DNA of 64,000 nt, taken from Pyrrhosoma nymphula (lineage: Eukaryota > Arthropoda > Insecta > Odonata > Coenagrionidae). The stretch lies in NCBI GenBank assembly GCA_963573305.1, contig OY754333.1, positions 19,217,013 through 19,281,012 on the forward strand. Direction: 5' to 3'. The translations under genes were made by a program, and so were the position numbers. Under the pieces are notes generated by a model, which saw only the letters and a list, made by a program, of their open reading frames with translations, did no database searches and was not told the origin of the DNA. Of the stretch, positions 32,505-43,619 are shown in pieces (positions within the stretch are counted from its first letter, which is position 1; every line of letters starts with the position of its first letter).

Positions 32505-32745
32505 TCAGAGTGGCTCATCCCCAAAAGTCAGCCATCATGGAACAGTCTCAGCCGGGACCAGCAAATCGTATTCGACAACGCAAAGCTTCTTTGCAGATCA
32601 AGCGGATACTGGGACAGTTAACTAAAGAGGCTATTGAGATAAGGTTGGTAGGTAAGAACTTCAACCGAAATACAGGATACACGATCAGCAAAGTGTGGAA
32701 ACCAGTGCCCAGGAAAATTAAGACGACGGGAAGAAACAAGGAGAG
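32505..32745 (+). pseudogene. Penelope/GIY-YIG-type C-terminal fragment
   Basis: Two frames give consecutive parts of one conserved tail. First (to about 32615) DQQIVFDNAKLLCRSSGYWD, then from about 32617 LTKEAIEIRLVGKNFNRNTG and SKVWKPV. This F-D-A-K-L / R-EAIEI / N-NR-G / W-P pattern is common at the end of arthropod retroelement proteins carrying GIY-YIG endonucleases, as in Penelope-type elements. A frameshift separates the halves. There is no reverse transcriptase upstream. Confidence 0.6.
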
Positions 32746-32894
32746 GATTGACGACGCCCAATGATAAATGACCTGACCTACGGCCGGAGGATATATGAAC
32801 CTATATCAACTTCTGCCTCATCCTCCCATTTTGCAAGTTTTGCGGTGTGAAAAATGCACTCACTGTTTGACAAGCTATTTTAGATTGATTTGAT

Positions 32895-33265
32895 ATGGAG
32901 TATGGCGTTGTATGGGGCGGAAACATGGTCTCTGAGAAAGGAAGACGGACATAGGCTATAGGCGTTCGAGATATGGGTTTGGAGGAGGATGGAGAAGGTG
33001 CGGTGGACGGAAAGGAAGACAAATGAGGAAGTGCTTGACCTAGTTGGTGAGGAGAGGAAACTTGTGGATGAGATTAGGGGAATGCAGGGTACTTGGCTGG
33101 AAGGGGTAATGAAGGGTGGTGGTTTGCCTTCAGCAAACCATCACCCTTCATTACCCATTCAAACCATCATAGAGGGAAGGATGTTGGGTAAGTAGGGTAG
33201 GGGAAGAAAGAGAATAGGTTTTATGGATGGGATGAAGAAAGGTAGGACTTGAGCTGAGATGAAGG
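32895..33265 (+). pseudogene. RTE-like LINE, C-terminal remnant
   Basis: SMALYGAETWSLRKEDGHR is broken by a stop, then continues with FEIWVWRRMEKVRWTERKTN, EEVLDLVGEERKLV and MQGTWLEGVMKG. It is clearly related to the 4085-4460 copy. A local inverted repeat follows (CAAACCATCACCCTTCATTACC against GGTAATGAAGGGTGGT, about 33104-33155), which interrupts the family's usual ending. Confidence 0.75.
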
Positions 33266-33509
33266 AAGAAATACTAGAGGTAGATAGATACCTAGGGCAC
33301 TTCACGTTTAAGAGTCTGTTGGTTATTCTCTGACTTTCATCATAACCTACCTTTAACCGGTAGATTACTCAAGTGATGATGTTTTATGAAACATACAAAT
33401 AAAATGGAAATCATAATAGTCTGCTGCGCGCACAGGCTTTAAGTCTAAGTCGTTCGAGTTTAAGATGGTGGACCCTAATAGTATCGCTACTGAGTAAACT
33501 CTTAGGTAT

Positions 33510-33582
33510 CGCAATCATGGTACTACTAATGCCTTGTATTAGTAGTACCATGTACACATGCATTAGTGGTACCATGATCGCA
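33510..33582. repeat. Palindromic cluster with alternative pairing
   Basis: GCAATCATGGTACTACTAAT can pair with either ATTAGTAGTACC (33538-33549) or ATTAGTGGTACCATGATCGC (33562-33581). Three copies of the same motif thus sit within 73 bp. The minus frame over it is a palindrome shadow. Confidence 0.65.
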
Positions 33583-33754
33583 AAGAAATGAATCTCAATC
33601 AAATGCTCCATGCGCCCAATAATTAAATAGAACTTTGCGTTTCGAATGCAACGCTTTAAGCCAAACTACGATTAACCTTTGGAAACTAAGAGGAACAATT
33701 AATCAGTGGCAACGTAGTAGGTGCATATATTTTAAGATATCTATTGTTGAGAAA

Positions 33755-33800
33755 TCTAAAGCAAGTTTTACATGGGGCACGTAATTGGGTGCCCTTAACC
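33755..33800 (+). mobile_element. MITE end fragment (12258 family)
   Basis: AGCAAGTTTTACATGGGGCA and CGTAATTG resemble the left TIR of the 12258-12478 element. No partner end was found. Confidence 0.4.
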
Positions 33801-34482
33801 CTAAAGGGGATCAGTGTCCGATTGATAGGGGCCTCTATATCTCCTCCTTAAGACTTTTGCGTGCAGAGCTCATTCCCAAGACCAGTCCAGTTCAAAACAC
33901 AAGACTTGTCTGACGAAAGTAGACTATTGAAATATATTTGCCTGGGTCACCTTAAATCGGAAATTTCACTTGAAAATTAGTCCCCTATGCTTCAAACACA
34001 ATGGAGTAATAGGACCACGACCAAGGCAGTGACTTGGTAAACTTACTCCTCAAAACATGGGCAATTTGTTTTAAGAGTGCACACATCATACACCGATGAA
34101 TTTTAAAGGGTCATTTAAAGGAATTTATTAAGCTGCCATTACCATCGATTGAGACCTTTGGCCATGGTAGACATGACTTTTTTCTCAACAGAAGAATTTA
34201 ATTGCAAATGCACCGATGATACCTTATAAGAGAAAATAATAGCCCAAAGCTCTGAAATTTAGATCTTGCGTGAGAAAATTTTTATTATCTCATAAAGGGT
34301 GCTTAATCTAGGGCCAGTTACGAAGTATGCACCTGCCATTAAATCTAAAATGGGTTGTGTTTAATGCTCTTGGCTGAAGTGCACAAAAGGATATTTGTCC
34401 TGACAGAAGAAGAAAGAAACTTGAAGAATAAAATACATTGAAAATATTCCAGTAGTGTGATAATATGGCAAGTTGGTCTTAC
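33801..34482. other. Intergenic or intronic DNA, no exon seen
   Basis: If the minus-strand gene at 34483-35866 continues, this is its next intron or its 3' side. No exon is recognised. Confidence 0.35.
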
Positions 34483-34896
34483 CTTGATCAATTTTGCGGC
34501 TGGTGAATTCAGGGGGCGTGGCGTGGACAGGAGGGGGGGAGGCTTAATAAAAGGCATAACTTGGGTGGCAGAGGCAATAGAGGAAGGGGAAGCAGGCGAG
34601 TGGAATGGGGATGCAGAAACTGTCGGAACTGGGGGTCTCCAACGGTTGGTTTTGGCGGCGGCTGTAGAGGAGGGGGCTGTTCCGGAATACGTGGGGGCAG
34701 TGAGGGCAGGGGCGGTCGACGGGACGGGTCGACCGGTAGGGGCAGTAAGGGCAGGGGTTTTTGGGGCGGCGGCGGTTGCAGTAGCGGGTGGGGAAGCGAG
34801 GGGAATTAGGGGGAGGAGGAGGGGGTGGGAACAGGTGACTCGGGGGACGGGAGCCTGATCCTTCCATCGAGGATCTCTTCTTTCTTTCACAGCAAG
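34483..34896 (-). CDS. Second exon, acylated Pro-rich protein (predicted)
   Basis: GC-rich exon bounded by a strong acceptor (GTCCTCCCGTTTCAG before 34896) and a strong donor (ATCAAG, GTAAGA at 34482). Joined to the exon ending at 35851 in phase 1, it continues the protein as SCCERKKRSSMEGSGS, RPPSHLF, seven Pro, then CPYC and CPHC 13 residues apart, to a stop at 34544. In phase 0 the same exon is open throughout for exactly 138 codons as a Pro/Ala/Ser/Thr-rich frame, which would suit a different upstream exon. I do not recognise the family. The CxxC pairs could be a small zinc site or chance repetition. Two open frames in one GC-rich exon mean either may be real. Confidence 0.45.
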
Positions 34897-35850
34897 CTGA
34901 AACGGGAGGACAATGAATAAGTATAAGTCGTCTGAGCTCATTGACCGCCACATTTCCTTTCTGAGTGGTGCTAAAATCTACTAATTGTAAGCCATGACAT
35001 GCGCATTGCCCGACTTTGCTGCGCGAGTCAATTGTGTGACCCACGTGTGAGCAAAGTGTCGTCGTAATTATGGAGTGAGAGCAACTCGAATCACATTTAA
35101 TTATAATTTACTGCCGTTAGAGTTGGTCAACAATTCGAGGTGGATTTGAAATGGAGATTACTGGATGTCTGCCAATCACTCCTCTATTTCTTAAGGCCGC
35201 TTCGCACGTGCCAATTTACAGAGGCCCTCACGAGACCATCTTGAACATTACCACTAACTCTCTCTCTATACCTTCTATAACACAATGTTGCTCTCATTGA
35301 TCAAGAGTCCATGTTATATTTTTTGCCACGGCTAAAAACGTATATCTTTGATCCGCCTTTAGTTTTACTCATGGATAAAATTGAGACACACACATTTCTA
35401 GATAAGTAGTGAAAGTCATGTAAAAGCCAAAACCATTTTGTTCATTCGAGATTTGGGCAACTAGTGAATTCGGATTTAAAATGTAATACATGTCTCCTTC
35501 CATGACATTGATTTAAAAGTGAGCCTTAGCAAGGGTAAAGATTCCCACGATAGATCAAAATCTTTGTATTACTAAGCCGTGTTTACACGATGCATTTACC
35601 CGCGCGGGTAGATGCGTGAACACAATCACCATCAAAATTTCACCGTGTAAACACTCAAAAATGCGTGAATGTGTGGACAGAAAATAGCCCCTGATCTATG
35701 TTGGTGAATGTGTTCTCTCATCTGTCCAGCCACGTACTTGCGCCGGTAAATGCATCGTGTAAACACGGCTTTAGAATTAATAGTCAGTTAAACACTCGAC
35801 GAATTGTCTTTTTAGATAATAAAGTTTTTGAAAAACGCGTTGGTACTCAC
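34897..35850 (-). other. Predicted intron containing a MITE
   Basis: 954 bp between donor CTGT|GTGAGT (35850) and acceptor TTTCAG| (34897) on the minus strand. The 203-bp MITE at 35572-35774 lies inside it. A scrap starting TTAAGGCCGCTTCGCACGTG at about 35191 may be another MITE end. Confidence 0.45.
35572..35774. mobile_element. MITE, 203 bp, TIR TAAGCCGTGTTTACACGATG
   Basis: The left end TAAGCCGTGTTTACACGATG and the right end, in complement TAAAGCCGTGTTTACACGAT, are almost perfect inverted repeats that extend to GCATTTACC. TA-rich borders. No coding. It is a sister family of 12258-12478, which carries a similar inner block (AAAATAGCCCCTG in both). Confidence 0.8.
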
Positions 35851-35866
35851 ACAGGGTCTGCCCCAT
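35851..35866 (-). CDS. First coding exon, MGQTL... (predicted gene start)
   Basis: ATG at 35866-35864 opens MGQTL and ends at a good donor (CTGT|GTGAGTACC). Spliced to 34896 it gives MGQTLSCCERKKRSS. That combines an N-myristoylation signal (Gly2, small residue at 6), two Cys for palmitoylation and a basic cluster, as in peripheral plasma-membrane proteins. The upstream 130 bp on this strand would be 5'UTR. The agreement of start, donor, acceptor and acylation signal is the evidence for a real gene. The product is not identified. Confidence 0.45.
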
Positions 35867-35995
35867 GGCTTTCTTGAGATCAAATGTTGCGATCAAAGTA
35901 TCGTATTCACTGCAGTATTCACAATTCACTCTTCACACAACTCACAACTCTTCAATCACTTCCTCTTTTTCCAATTCTCGAATGAAAATGTACAG

Positions 35996-36009
35996 GTTTC
36001 CCTAGCAAC
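35996..36009. promoter_or_regulatory. X-box-like (RFX) site
   Basis: GTTTCCCTAGCAAC fits the RFX X-box plan (half sites separated by 2 bp) with one or two departures from consensus. It lies about 130 bp upstream of the predicted ATG of the minus-strand gene. A chance match is quite possible. Confidence 0.25.
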
Positions 36010-37899
36010 GATTGCGAGGAGGACCTATGGCGCTATGAGCATTGTTGCCCTTAGAAATTAGTACTGCAGAGTGAAAAATAGTTAATGGTAGCGGTTTGAA
36101 ATAGTGAATTTTTTAAAAGGACACTACTACTATGATAAATTATGGATTTATAATAATTCAAGTTTGTTAAGTCTAGACTATGTTCTTGGTATTCCCCTCG
36201 TCTTCATAAAAAAAAGACAAAATTTCTTTTCCTTTGCCAGAGACCTCGTCATGGTTAATAAATGCTGCCCTTTTGGAACATCGGACTTTATATTCTTAAG
36301 TCGTTGTAGAGGGAATGGGTTAGGGATGCGTACGCGGTACCAACATGTTGAAGTTCTTGGTTCTTCTTGAAATTATATTTATATATAGTATACTGCCGGC
36401 CACGACTCACTGATATTATATCTCTGTTTTCCGATGAAGGCTTTTTCATGCTTTTAAAACTATTTCTGACGCCTCCCAATTGATTTTCTCTTGACAAGAT
36501 ATTTCTTCGGATTTCGAATAATTATGTTTTTTTATATTCATAGTGGTTTCGATTTTTTGTTATTTAAATACTTAAGTAACCCATCCACGTAGATTTTATC
36601 CGGCCATGATAAATGGAGAGCAAACGTATATTTATATCCGCAACGCGCGCGTTCAAAGTCAGAATTAATGCTGAATGCATGCATTAATGAATTCATGATT
36701 TTGAGAGCAGCTGTCACCCAAGTTTACGCACCTTTCTGCGATGATGGCATCCTTTGTCCGTAGCTCTAAGGGGATCACCAAAATAATTAGTGAATGCATG
36801 CAACTTTTCAGCATATACGGTTGAGCGGTCTCTTTAATCGACCATGTAAGTCTTACTTAAAGTTTATCATGGAGAATTTATAAGTGTCATGGCGAATTTT
36901 GATCAGTGGAACAATGGTAATTGTAGAATAGATGGAATTAACGTCTGCTACAAAGGAAGTGGAATCCGATGGAAAAAGAAACCTTGCTTTGAACAGTCGA
37001 AATACACGACGCAGACGATTCACAAATTGGCGAATTAGCCTTTGTTCTCTTCCCCCAACCACCAAAAGAGCTTTGGTTCAAGGTCGGAGGAGTTCCAATT
37101 GAGGTGTATTGAGGTTCAATGAGTAGAATATTTCGGTAGAAACCTGAAAACCTGGTCAATCAAATTATAATTAATGATTTGAATAACTTTTCACGCACTG
37201 TTTCCTGGTGCACCCCTTACAGATGCGCGCCCGTTCAAAGGTTGAATTCCACCCGGACGGTTCAGTATTGCAGATTGAGCATTGACAGGCCGACAGAGAA
37301 GGGAATTTCTGCTCTTTTAATGGGACAAGTAAGTAGCGCCCACTGTTTGGGAATAAGGAAAAAAAGTATACGATGTCCCGGAGGCCGAGTATATTTATAA
37401 TTCGGGAATGTCTCTAGACACCCCGTTGAAGCCCCTACAGACCATGAGACTACACCCTTAGTTTAAATTTCTTGAAAAACGCAACTATTATGACAAAGTA
37501 AGTTATAATAGTTGCGATAGATCAATTATATGAAGCTGCAATCCACCTCACTAGTTAAAGTAGACTTTTCACTTGTGTTTAATAACATAACATCATTAAT
37601 AACACTTCATCCGACTTGAAATATCCGGCATTAGTAATATTTTATGCATGGAGTAGTATATCGTGACATTCATAAATTATTTGTATTAGTAACATTAACC
37701 AGTAGTTGTCTCTTACTCAGTGTACTGCATGTTTGCATGTTCGTCTACGTAGTACACTCCCAGTTTGTTCTCTCTTCTCCTGGACTGCTTCTTGGTACGC
37801 GCCTTGAGGCCGGGGCAACTTGCGCAAGGTCCTGATTTTAACTGCGACAACTTTTGCATTCCTGGTGTGTGGTATAAGAATGGGCCAAAATAACTGGCT
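36010..37899. other. Intergenic DNA, nothing recognised
   Basis: Frames of 63-88 codons on both strands are unrecognised and lack splice support. It would include the promoter of the minus-strand gene at its left edge. Confidence 0.4.
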
Positions 37900-38190
37900 T
37901 TATTCATAACAGGTTTTTTCCTGCTAACCGAAAAAACCGATTATGGTTAGGTTTACCGTTTAAAACCGGTTATTTAAATTACCGGAAGCCTGCACTCTCT
38001 CGAGGAACACTGGTACTATGTGCTGCTGCTGTTAACAACTGCAGGTAGTTATCAAGGTTTTTTCGGCGCAGGATAACCTGAGAGAACCGAGTACTTGGTT
38101 ATTTTTTGGTACAACCGAAAAATAGCCTGAGCGGAATAACCGGAAGAGTACCCTCTTTCTGGGAACTGTGGTACCTACTGCTAACAGAAC
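37900..38190. repeat. Degenerate AACCGGTTA-rich repeat
   Basis: AACCG and CCGGTTA blocks recur (AAAACCGGTTATTTAAATTACC, GGTTTTTTCGG, CAACCGAAAAATAG). Two diverged units share CACTGGTACTATGTGCTGCT against TGTGGTACCTACTGCTAACA. Looks like a decayed tandem or foldback repeat. Confidence 0.45.
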
Positions 38191-38289
38191 AGCTGCCAGA
38201 GTTGAAGGGAATGCATGAAGTTCTAAAAATATTTAGTAGATAGCAAAGAAAGAGAGAGATGGGGTTTGGAGAACTGAAGCTCAATTTCT

Positions 38290-38420
38290 TAGGACCCCGT
38301 TCACACATTTCCGGGGAAAAAACACCCCTTCTTGAAGGGGGGGGGGTACCCCCCGGTGGGTGGGAGGTCCCATGGCCCCCCGCAGCCAAATTCCCTGGTT
38401 CCGCCCTTGCTCGTGGGCCG
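38290..38420. repeat. C/G homopolymer-rich element end
   Basis: CACCCCTTCTTGAAGGGG is an inverted repeat, followed by a G run, GGTACCCCCCGGTGGGTGGG and GGGAATTTGG-type sequence in complement. Resembles a transposon end but has no confirmed partner. Confidence 0.35.
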
Positions 38421-39640
38421 AATTATGGAGAATTCATATAAATACTGGTGTAAAGGAGGTTAGTCGTGTTCGCCCATGTTACGATTATGCTAATACAAAA
38501 TGTGCCATCCATAAACCTCGGCAGTATTCCTTTCCAGGGTTTTCTACAGACCTGGAAAAGTCAGGGGAAATAAGAACTTACCAGGAAACTTACTTTCCAA
38601 AGTCAAATTGCCTTTCAATAAGTGAGCAGTACCATTTTAGGCACTTATTGTGTGTGTAGGCTTCGTGCTTATAGTACCTTGCCTAAATGAGGCATTGAGG
38701 CTCTTATTTGATCTTTATCCATTAATTATATGCATCTAAAATTAAATTTCAGGTCCTATTTTGTGCTATCATGCTGAGTATGGTGGAATATTTGTTTCTC
38801 CTCAGATTGTGTATGTATAGGTAATTCCTGGCTAGCCACTCCCAAGTCATAATAACCTCTAGAATGAGTCAGTAAAATCAAAAGAAATGAGCGCCAGAAT
38901 CTCTGGTCCATTGAGGGCTCTTATTTCCTTTTTAGTGTGAGTTTTAGGTCTCGAATTTCTGAGGAAACTTTACTTTATCGTCGAAAGCCTTACTGTACAT
39001 AGTGAAGCAATTTTTTCATTGAGAGGTAAAGGTACACAGGGAATGCTGGAATTGTTAATGATTAAAAAGGGAGGGAGTTTATTAATTCCTGAAAAAGCTA
39101 TAACGGTAGTGTTTAATTTGTTTTTGTACCTGCCTCAGAATTTCAGAATATTCCAGAGGTAGTATCCCACGCCCTTATTAAAGGTTTTGTGAGTTTAAAA
39201 GGTTTTCATTATCATGCAGTCATAGTTGGTGCATGACTCTGATCATACATCTTATCTTATTCGCACTTTATACCCTACGCATTTACGGAGTCAAATCTCT
39301 CAGAACCCTCAGTCAGACGAAAAACATACTTTTTTACTTATACCATAGTAGAAAATTACATAATTTCTTCATATATTACATAAAACAGGACTTATCATTT
39401 ACGACAGCACTAAACAACATTTTAATTACAATAATGTAATAAAATGTACCGTTTTGGTGAAGAGCGTCTAATTGTAAACTGTCACACTGTCCACTTCGCT
39501 AAATTGATTTTGTTACTTCAGAAGAAGGTGGTTAGAGTAATCACCAGTACCGAACCCTAAATAAAAAAAACTACACACAAACTAATATTTTGTCACACTC
39601 ATATGTACATTTACATTGCCCGTTTTTCCTCTCTGCGGTT
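38421..39640. other. Intergenic DNA, nothing recognised
   Basis: No gene or repeat that I can support. Confidence 0.4.
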
Positions 39641-39890
39641 CACGCCAACCAAAGGTGCCGGGCGGCGCGGCGTGCCGGCGCCAAACCGGCCGTGTCGGCT
39701 GGCCATACTTTGTCAGAACGACAAACGAGCGTAGCAAAACACTGTGTGGGGAGTCCCTACAGTTTATTCGTTCTGATTTTTAGATACCTAGTGTTATAGT
39801 CAGTATAGCGGGGGGCGCAAAATTATATATTGGGGGGCGCAAAATTCAAATTTTGCCAGAGGCGCTGGTGACCCTAGCTACGGCTCTGTT
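39641..39890. other. GC-rich patch and one hAT-like end
   Basis: 39650-39700 is unusually GC-rich (GGGCGGCGCGGCGTGCCGGC). At the right edge, complement CAGAGCCGTAGCTAGGGTCA resembles the CAG-GTAGC ends of hAT-type elements. No matching left end or duplication was found. Confidence 0.35.
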
Positions 39891-40297
39891 GAAAGTACAC
39901 CCACTAGACGCAATTCAAGTGGAGTGCGCCGTCCAACGGATGAGGCGATGAAATGTGTGGCCTCTTGGTGTCATATTCTTTCAGGAATTCTTAGGATTCT
40001 AAAATGCACTATTCGTCTAAAATTTACGAGAGGTAGATCTTTGGCATATTGAATTGTCGATCATAAACTGCATACTTAGCAAGTTTGTGCACAATCTGTG
40101 ACCCAGTGGGACTCTTAACCCATAACGAGTCTCCGGGCGATAATTCGGTTTAGGGTGACTCAAGACTACGGGCATCACCTCTCGCTTCTTCCGATTACGC
40201 ATCACCATTCTATCGTTACCGTGCGGAAAGTTCTTGCCTCCCGTTCTCACCCTCAGTGGAGGAGGTAAAGGGTAGTATTCCGCGGGAGAATCTTGAT
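39891..40297. other. Flank of LTR element, gene not recognised
   Basis: A 105-codon minus frame (40017-40334) crosses the edge of the left LTR homology. It is rich in charged residues but matches nothing I know. Confidence 0.3.
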
Positions 40298-40472
40298 AAT
40301 ACGTTTCCCGAGCCTTTTTCTTATCACTCGTCACAACACAGCATCTTATTTCTCCCCATCTCCATTAGCAATAACACTCAAAATCCATAACAAGCAAATA
40401 AACATCGTTGTAACGCAAATTCACATTCTTTTCATAAATATGAATTTATCTTTATGTAACACATTCAACATC
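40298..40472 (-). repeat. 3' LTR (BEL/Pao), probably truncated
   Basis: Matches 43620-43779. The homology stops at about 40298, and I cannot see a TG start with a target duplication on the left side. Confidence 0.65.
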
Positions 40473-40699
40473 CTCCCACCTTTGCAAAAGTTGATCTTTT
40501 GCAAACAAACAAATTAAAACATAAAATTCAAGCCTTTAAAATGAAATAAAATTTTAAAGTCCAAAGTTTAAGGTTGAAAGTATCTTCCTAAAAGTTCATC
40601 ACAAACCGCCGCATCCGACACCCTCTCCGTAGCACTGGGTCCGCTTCCCCTTCAGCATAATCATGTATGTACCAGCGGGATCGGTGAATTGTATATACA

Positions 40700-41603
40700 T
40701 GTTGGGGCTGCGAGGCCTGGGGATGTGATGTATCCAGCTGCAACTCCAGTGGTTAAAGTCTTTTTACTGGTCTCAGTTGAACCCTGTTTGCCGTCTTAAC
40801 CCAAACCAGTCTGTTCACTTTGTCTTTGTCTGGCAGCTTCACACTTTTTCCAATTACAGAGTCTGACTGTCTAAGAACCTTATATGCTCCCACAAGATGT
40901 GTGCCATTATCGGAGTAAATAATGGATACACTGACCTGGCGTACAATGAAACGACAGAGAGTCGAATAAAGGCACCTGTGCTAAGGGACTGAATTAATTG
41001 TAAATGCACTGCTCTATAAACTGCGCGTGTAAAAAGCACAACCCGAAATTTTTCATGAAATTTTGTGAAGAGAGGATCAGTTAAAACTATTCCGGTGACC
41101 TGAAAAGTGGCAGACACATTTATTCCGTTAGCAGAAAGATGGGGTACTGGCACTTGAAAGGCCTTTGCTTGATTCTTTTTGCAAATGAAACAGTTTCCTA
41201 TGGCCGACCTTACACTTTTCCTGCCCCTTAAAATCCAAACACTTTCATGAAGAATAATAAGTAGTGTTTGTGCCCCCACATATTTATGCAGAATGTGCCG
41301 GTATTCTATTAGCTTCTTAACAACTGGATGATTCGATGGAAGAATTATAGGACATACACACTCATCACTTTCTTCCCCTTCGAGTGAATGAGACTTCAAA
41401 CTTATGATTCCTTCTTGGTCCATCATCTTCAATGTATTTACATAACTAAAGCTCTCCAATTGCAGCAAACGGAAGACTACATTTTCCGCCCGTAGGAACT
41501 CTTCTCCAGTAATATAGCATCTCTCTTCTGCTTTTGAGGAAAAACGTAAGAGCCAAGCTACAGTTATAACTCTACTGGGGTATTTAGACAATCTTCTATT
41601 CAC
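40700..41603 (-). pseudogene. BEL/Pao integrase region
   Basis: The frame from 41603 shows RVITVAWLLRF and AENVVFRLLQ (the Pao region before integrase), then a zinc-binding-like HILHKYVG, ILRGRKSVRSAIGNCFICKK, and a core with FTRAVYRAVHL. Integrase would insert element DNA in the nucleus. The core Asp expected after the VTGIV segment is not present. A frameshift near 40920-40930 moves the SDNGTHLVGA motif to another frame, which then continues to LPDKDKVNRLVWVKT and RPVKRL. The copy is inactive. Confidence 0.8.
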
Positions 41604-41619
41604 ATATCCAAGAAATTTC

Positions 41620-43502
41620 TCATGAATGGGTGTCTTCTGAAACTACAATGGTTCTTCTTCTTTCTTCTTCAACCTCCTCGGCAGAAAGTGACGTGTTGGT
41701 CGTGGGCCATGCACTTGGTGGTTGTCGCAGCCATGATGGTCCCTCCCACCATCGCGGTAGGAAAAATTGCTGTGGTGTACACCCACGTGAAGGCAGATTT
41801 GGTCCCTTCTTCAGACAGTCGTTAAGTGACAGATTATTTTGATCCTTATCTGAAGCGTCAAACGCAGGTTGGCCCTTTGTGGTTCCTTGTTCCTTCAATA
41901 CAGCTATGTGTGGCAAGTAATGTACCTTCTTTGTCTCCTTCTCCTCTCCTTCACAATAATACCTGCGTTTTTCCATCCCCTTTAAAATCAAGTCGTATTT
42001 TTGAATTTTGATATATGGCGCAACCTTCGTGTAGTTGAACGTAGTCGACCTTCCTCGGATTCAAGATTTTTTTGCAGCAGTTGGTGACTTCCCTCTATCC
42101 AAGGTACATTAACAACATAGCGATCAGAAGAATCTCTTCTGTTTTCTGAAAAAAAATCTAATACTTCCCGGTCTTTGTCTTCCTAAATTTTATATGTCCC
42201 TGGGTCTCTATTTCCTAGCGTTTCCAAGTCCCAGAACTTTTAAATTTCCATGGAATTCAGCATGGTTATCAGCAGCGCTGCAGAAGCTGAATGATTCCTC
42301 ATAGGTGAACCCATAAGCGTCCATCCAAGTTTCGGTTTCATGGTGACTAAACAACGTTCCATCCATATCGACATGGTGTTATCACTTGAGACAAAACGTC
42401 AGAACCAAGGAGAACCTGTACGCTTTCTGAAACATCGGTTGTTGATGAGGAAATATCTGACAGTGTAGTTCCCTTTTCTTCTAGCAGTCAAAGTTCGTAT
42501 TCTTTTGTGCGCTTTCCAGCGAAACTTAAGCGGCGGCTGAAGGCATATTTTGTTCGAATCTTACGGATTTTTCTTTTTTGCCGGCCCTTGTAGCCTCTCC
42601 CATTGGCTCGAAACTATTCTTTCTCAACACCAACCGCTCCTGGCTCTCTACTTCGACCTGCAGACATTTTATTAATTCGGTCAATTCGTCATTTCCTTCA
42701 GTGCTGTCTCTCATCGTTATTTGTCGCTCCCAAATCAAAAACAAATCTTCTGGAATTGCAGATTAAATCAGAAGAATTAACAGAGAAATATAATTGTTTC
42801 TCGTAACGCCAAGCGTTTCTAAGGCTCTTAAGTTAGCCTCAAAGTTGTCGTACAGCTGAGCTAGAGGTCGATCCTCTCTTTTACTCAATGCTAAAGATAA
42901 GAGTTCTCTTACGTAAACTTCGATTACTAGGCCTGGTCTAGGATAACGTGCTTTCATTAAGCCGATGGCTTTATCATAATTTTATTTGGAAGGGGAAACT
43001 CTTCTATAAGGATCCGAGGAGGTGAACTGGGCTTGTAATAAATATTGGAATTAATCTTCTTCTTGAATGTCTTCCTCCTCATGAATTTTCGAGATCTTAC
43101 CCAATTTCCAATCCAATTTTTGACTCTGCCGTCGAGTCTTTTTATTTCTAATTTTGGCAATTTAAAATTCGTCTTTGGCGCACAGTTTAAGCTATTTTTG
43201 CGTCCTGGTTCTTCTGGCAGTTATCGCTCATTAACCTCAGTAATTATTTCTATAAATATTAACTACCGTAACTCGTATTCTCCCGCCTTTTGCATTTCTG
43301 CCTCTAGATCATCCTCACTAATATTTTCTCGAGTAAGAAGTTCTTTCAGGTACGATTCATCTAGTGATCTCAATTTGTCGTATTTAATCTTTAACGACGC
43401 AAACATTGCTCTTATGTCCGTTCTACATGCCCCCGAGCTGAACATTTCCTCAAATTGATTTGCTTCCTTAGTGAAAAGAGCTCGAACGGCTCGTCGTTCC
43501 AT
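41620..43502 (-). pseudogene. BEL/Pao gag-like remnant
   Basis: Successive frames read MERRAVRALFTKEANQFEE (43502, gag N-terminus type), ALSKREDRPLAQLYDNFEANL, DELTELIKCLQVEVESQERL, and near 41750 NDCLKKGPNLPSRGC, which resembles the zinc-knuckle region of Pao gag proteins (CLKKGH...C). They lie in several frames with stops between, so the protein is broken. The order fits gag running right to left. The following pol segment up to integrase is deleted. Confidence 0.65.
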
Positions 43503-43619
43503 GATTTATCCCAACCCTGTCTCTCACTATTATAAGATAGCAAATCGCAAAATAATGCTCAACTTACCCGATAATGACACTTTATAATGTGGGGCACTCA
43601 CTATTATTTGTAAGTTTTC

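Noticed and set aside
40017..40334. 105-codon minus frame at the left edge of the BEL/Pao element
   Set aside because: It crosses the LTR homology boundary and resembles no known domain. It may be chance or a host exon fragment, but there is no splice evidence.
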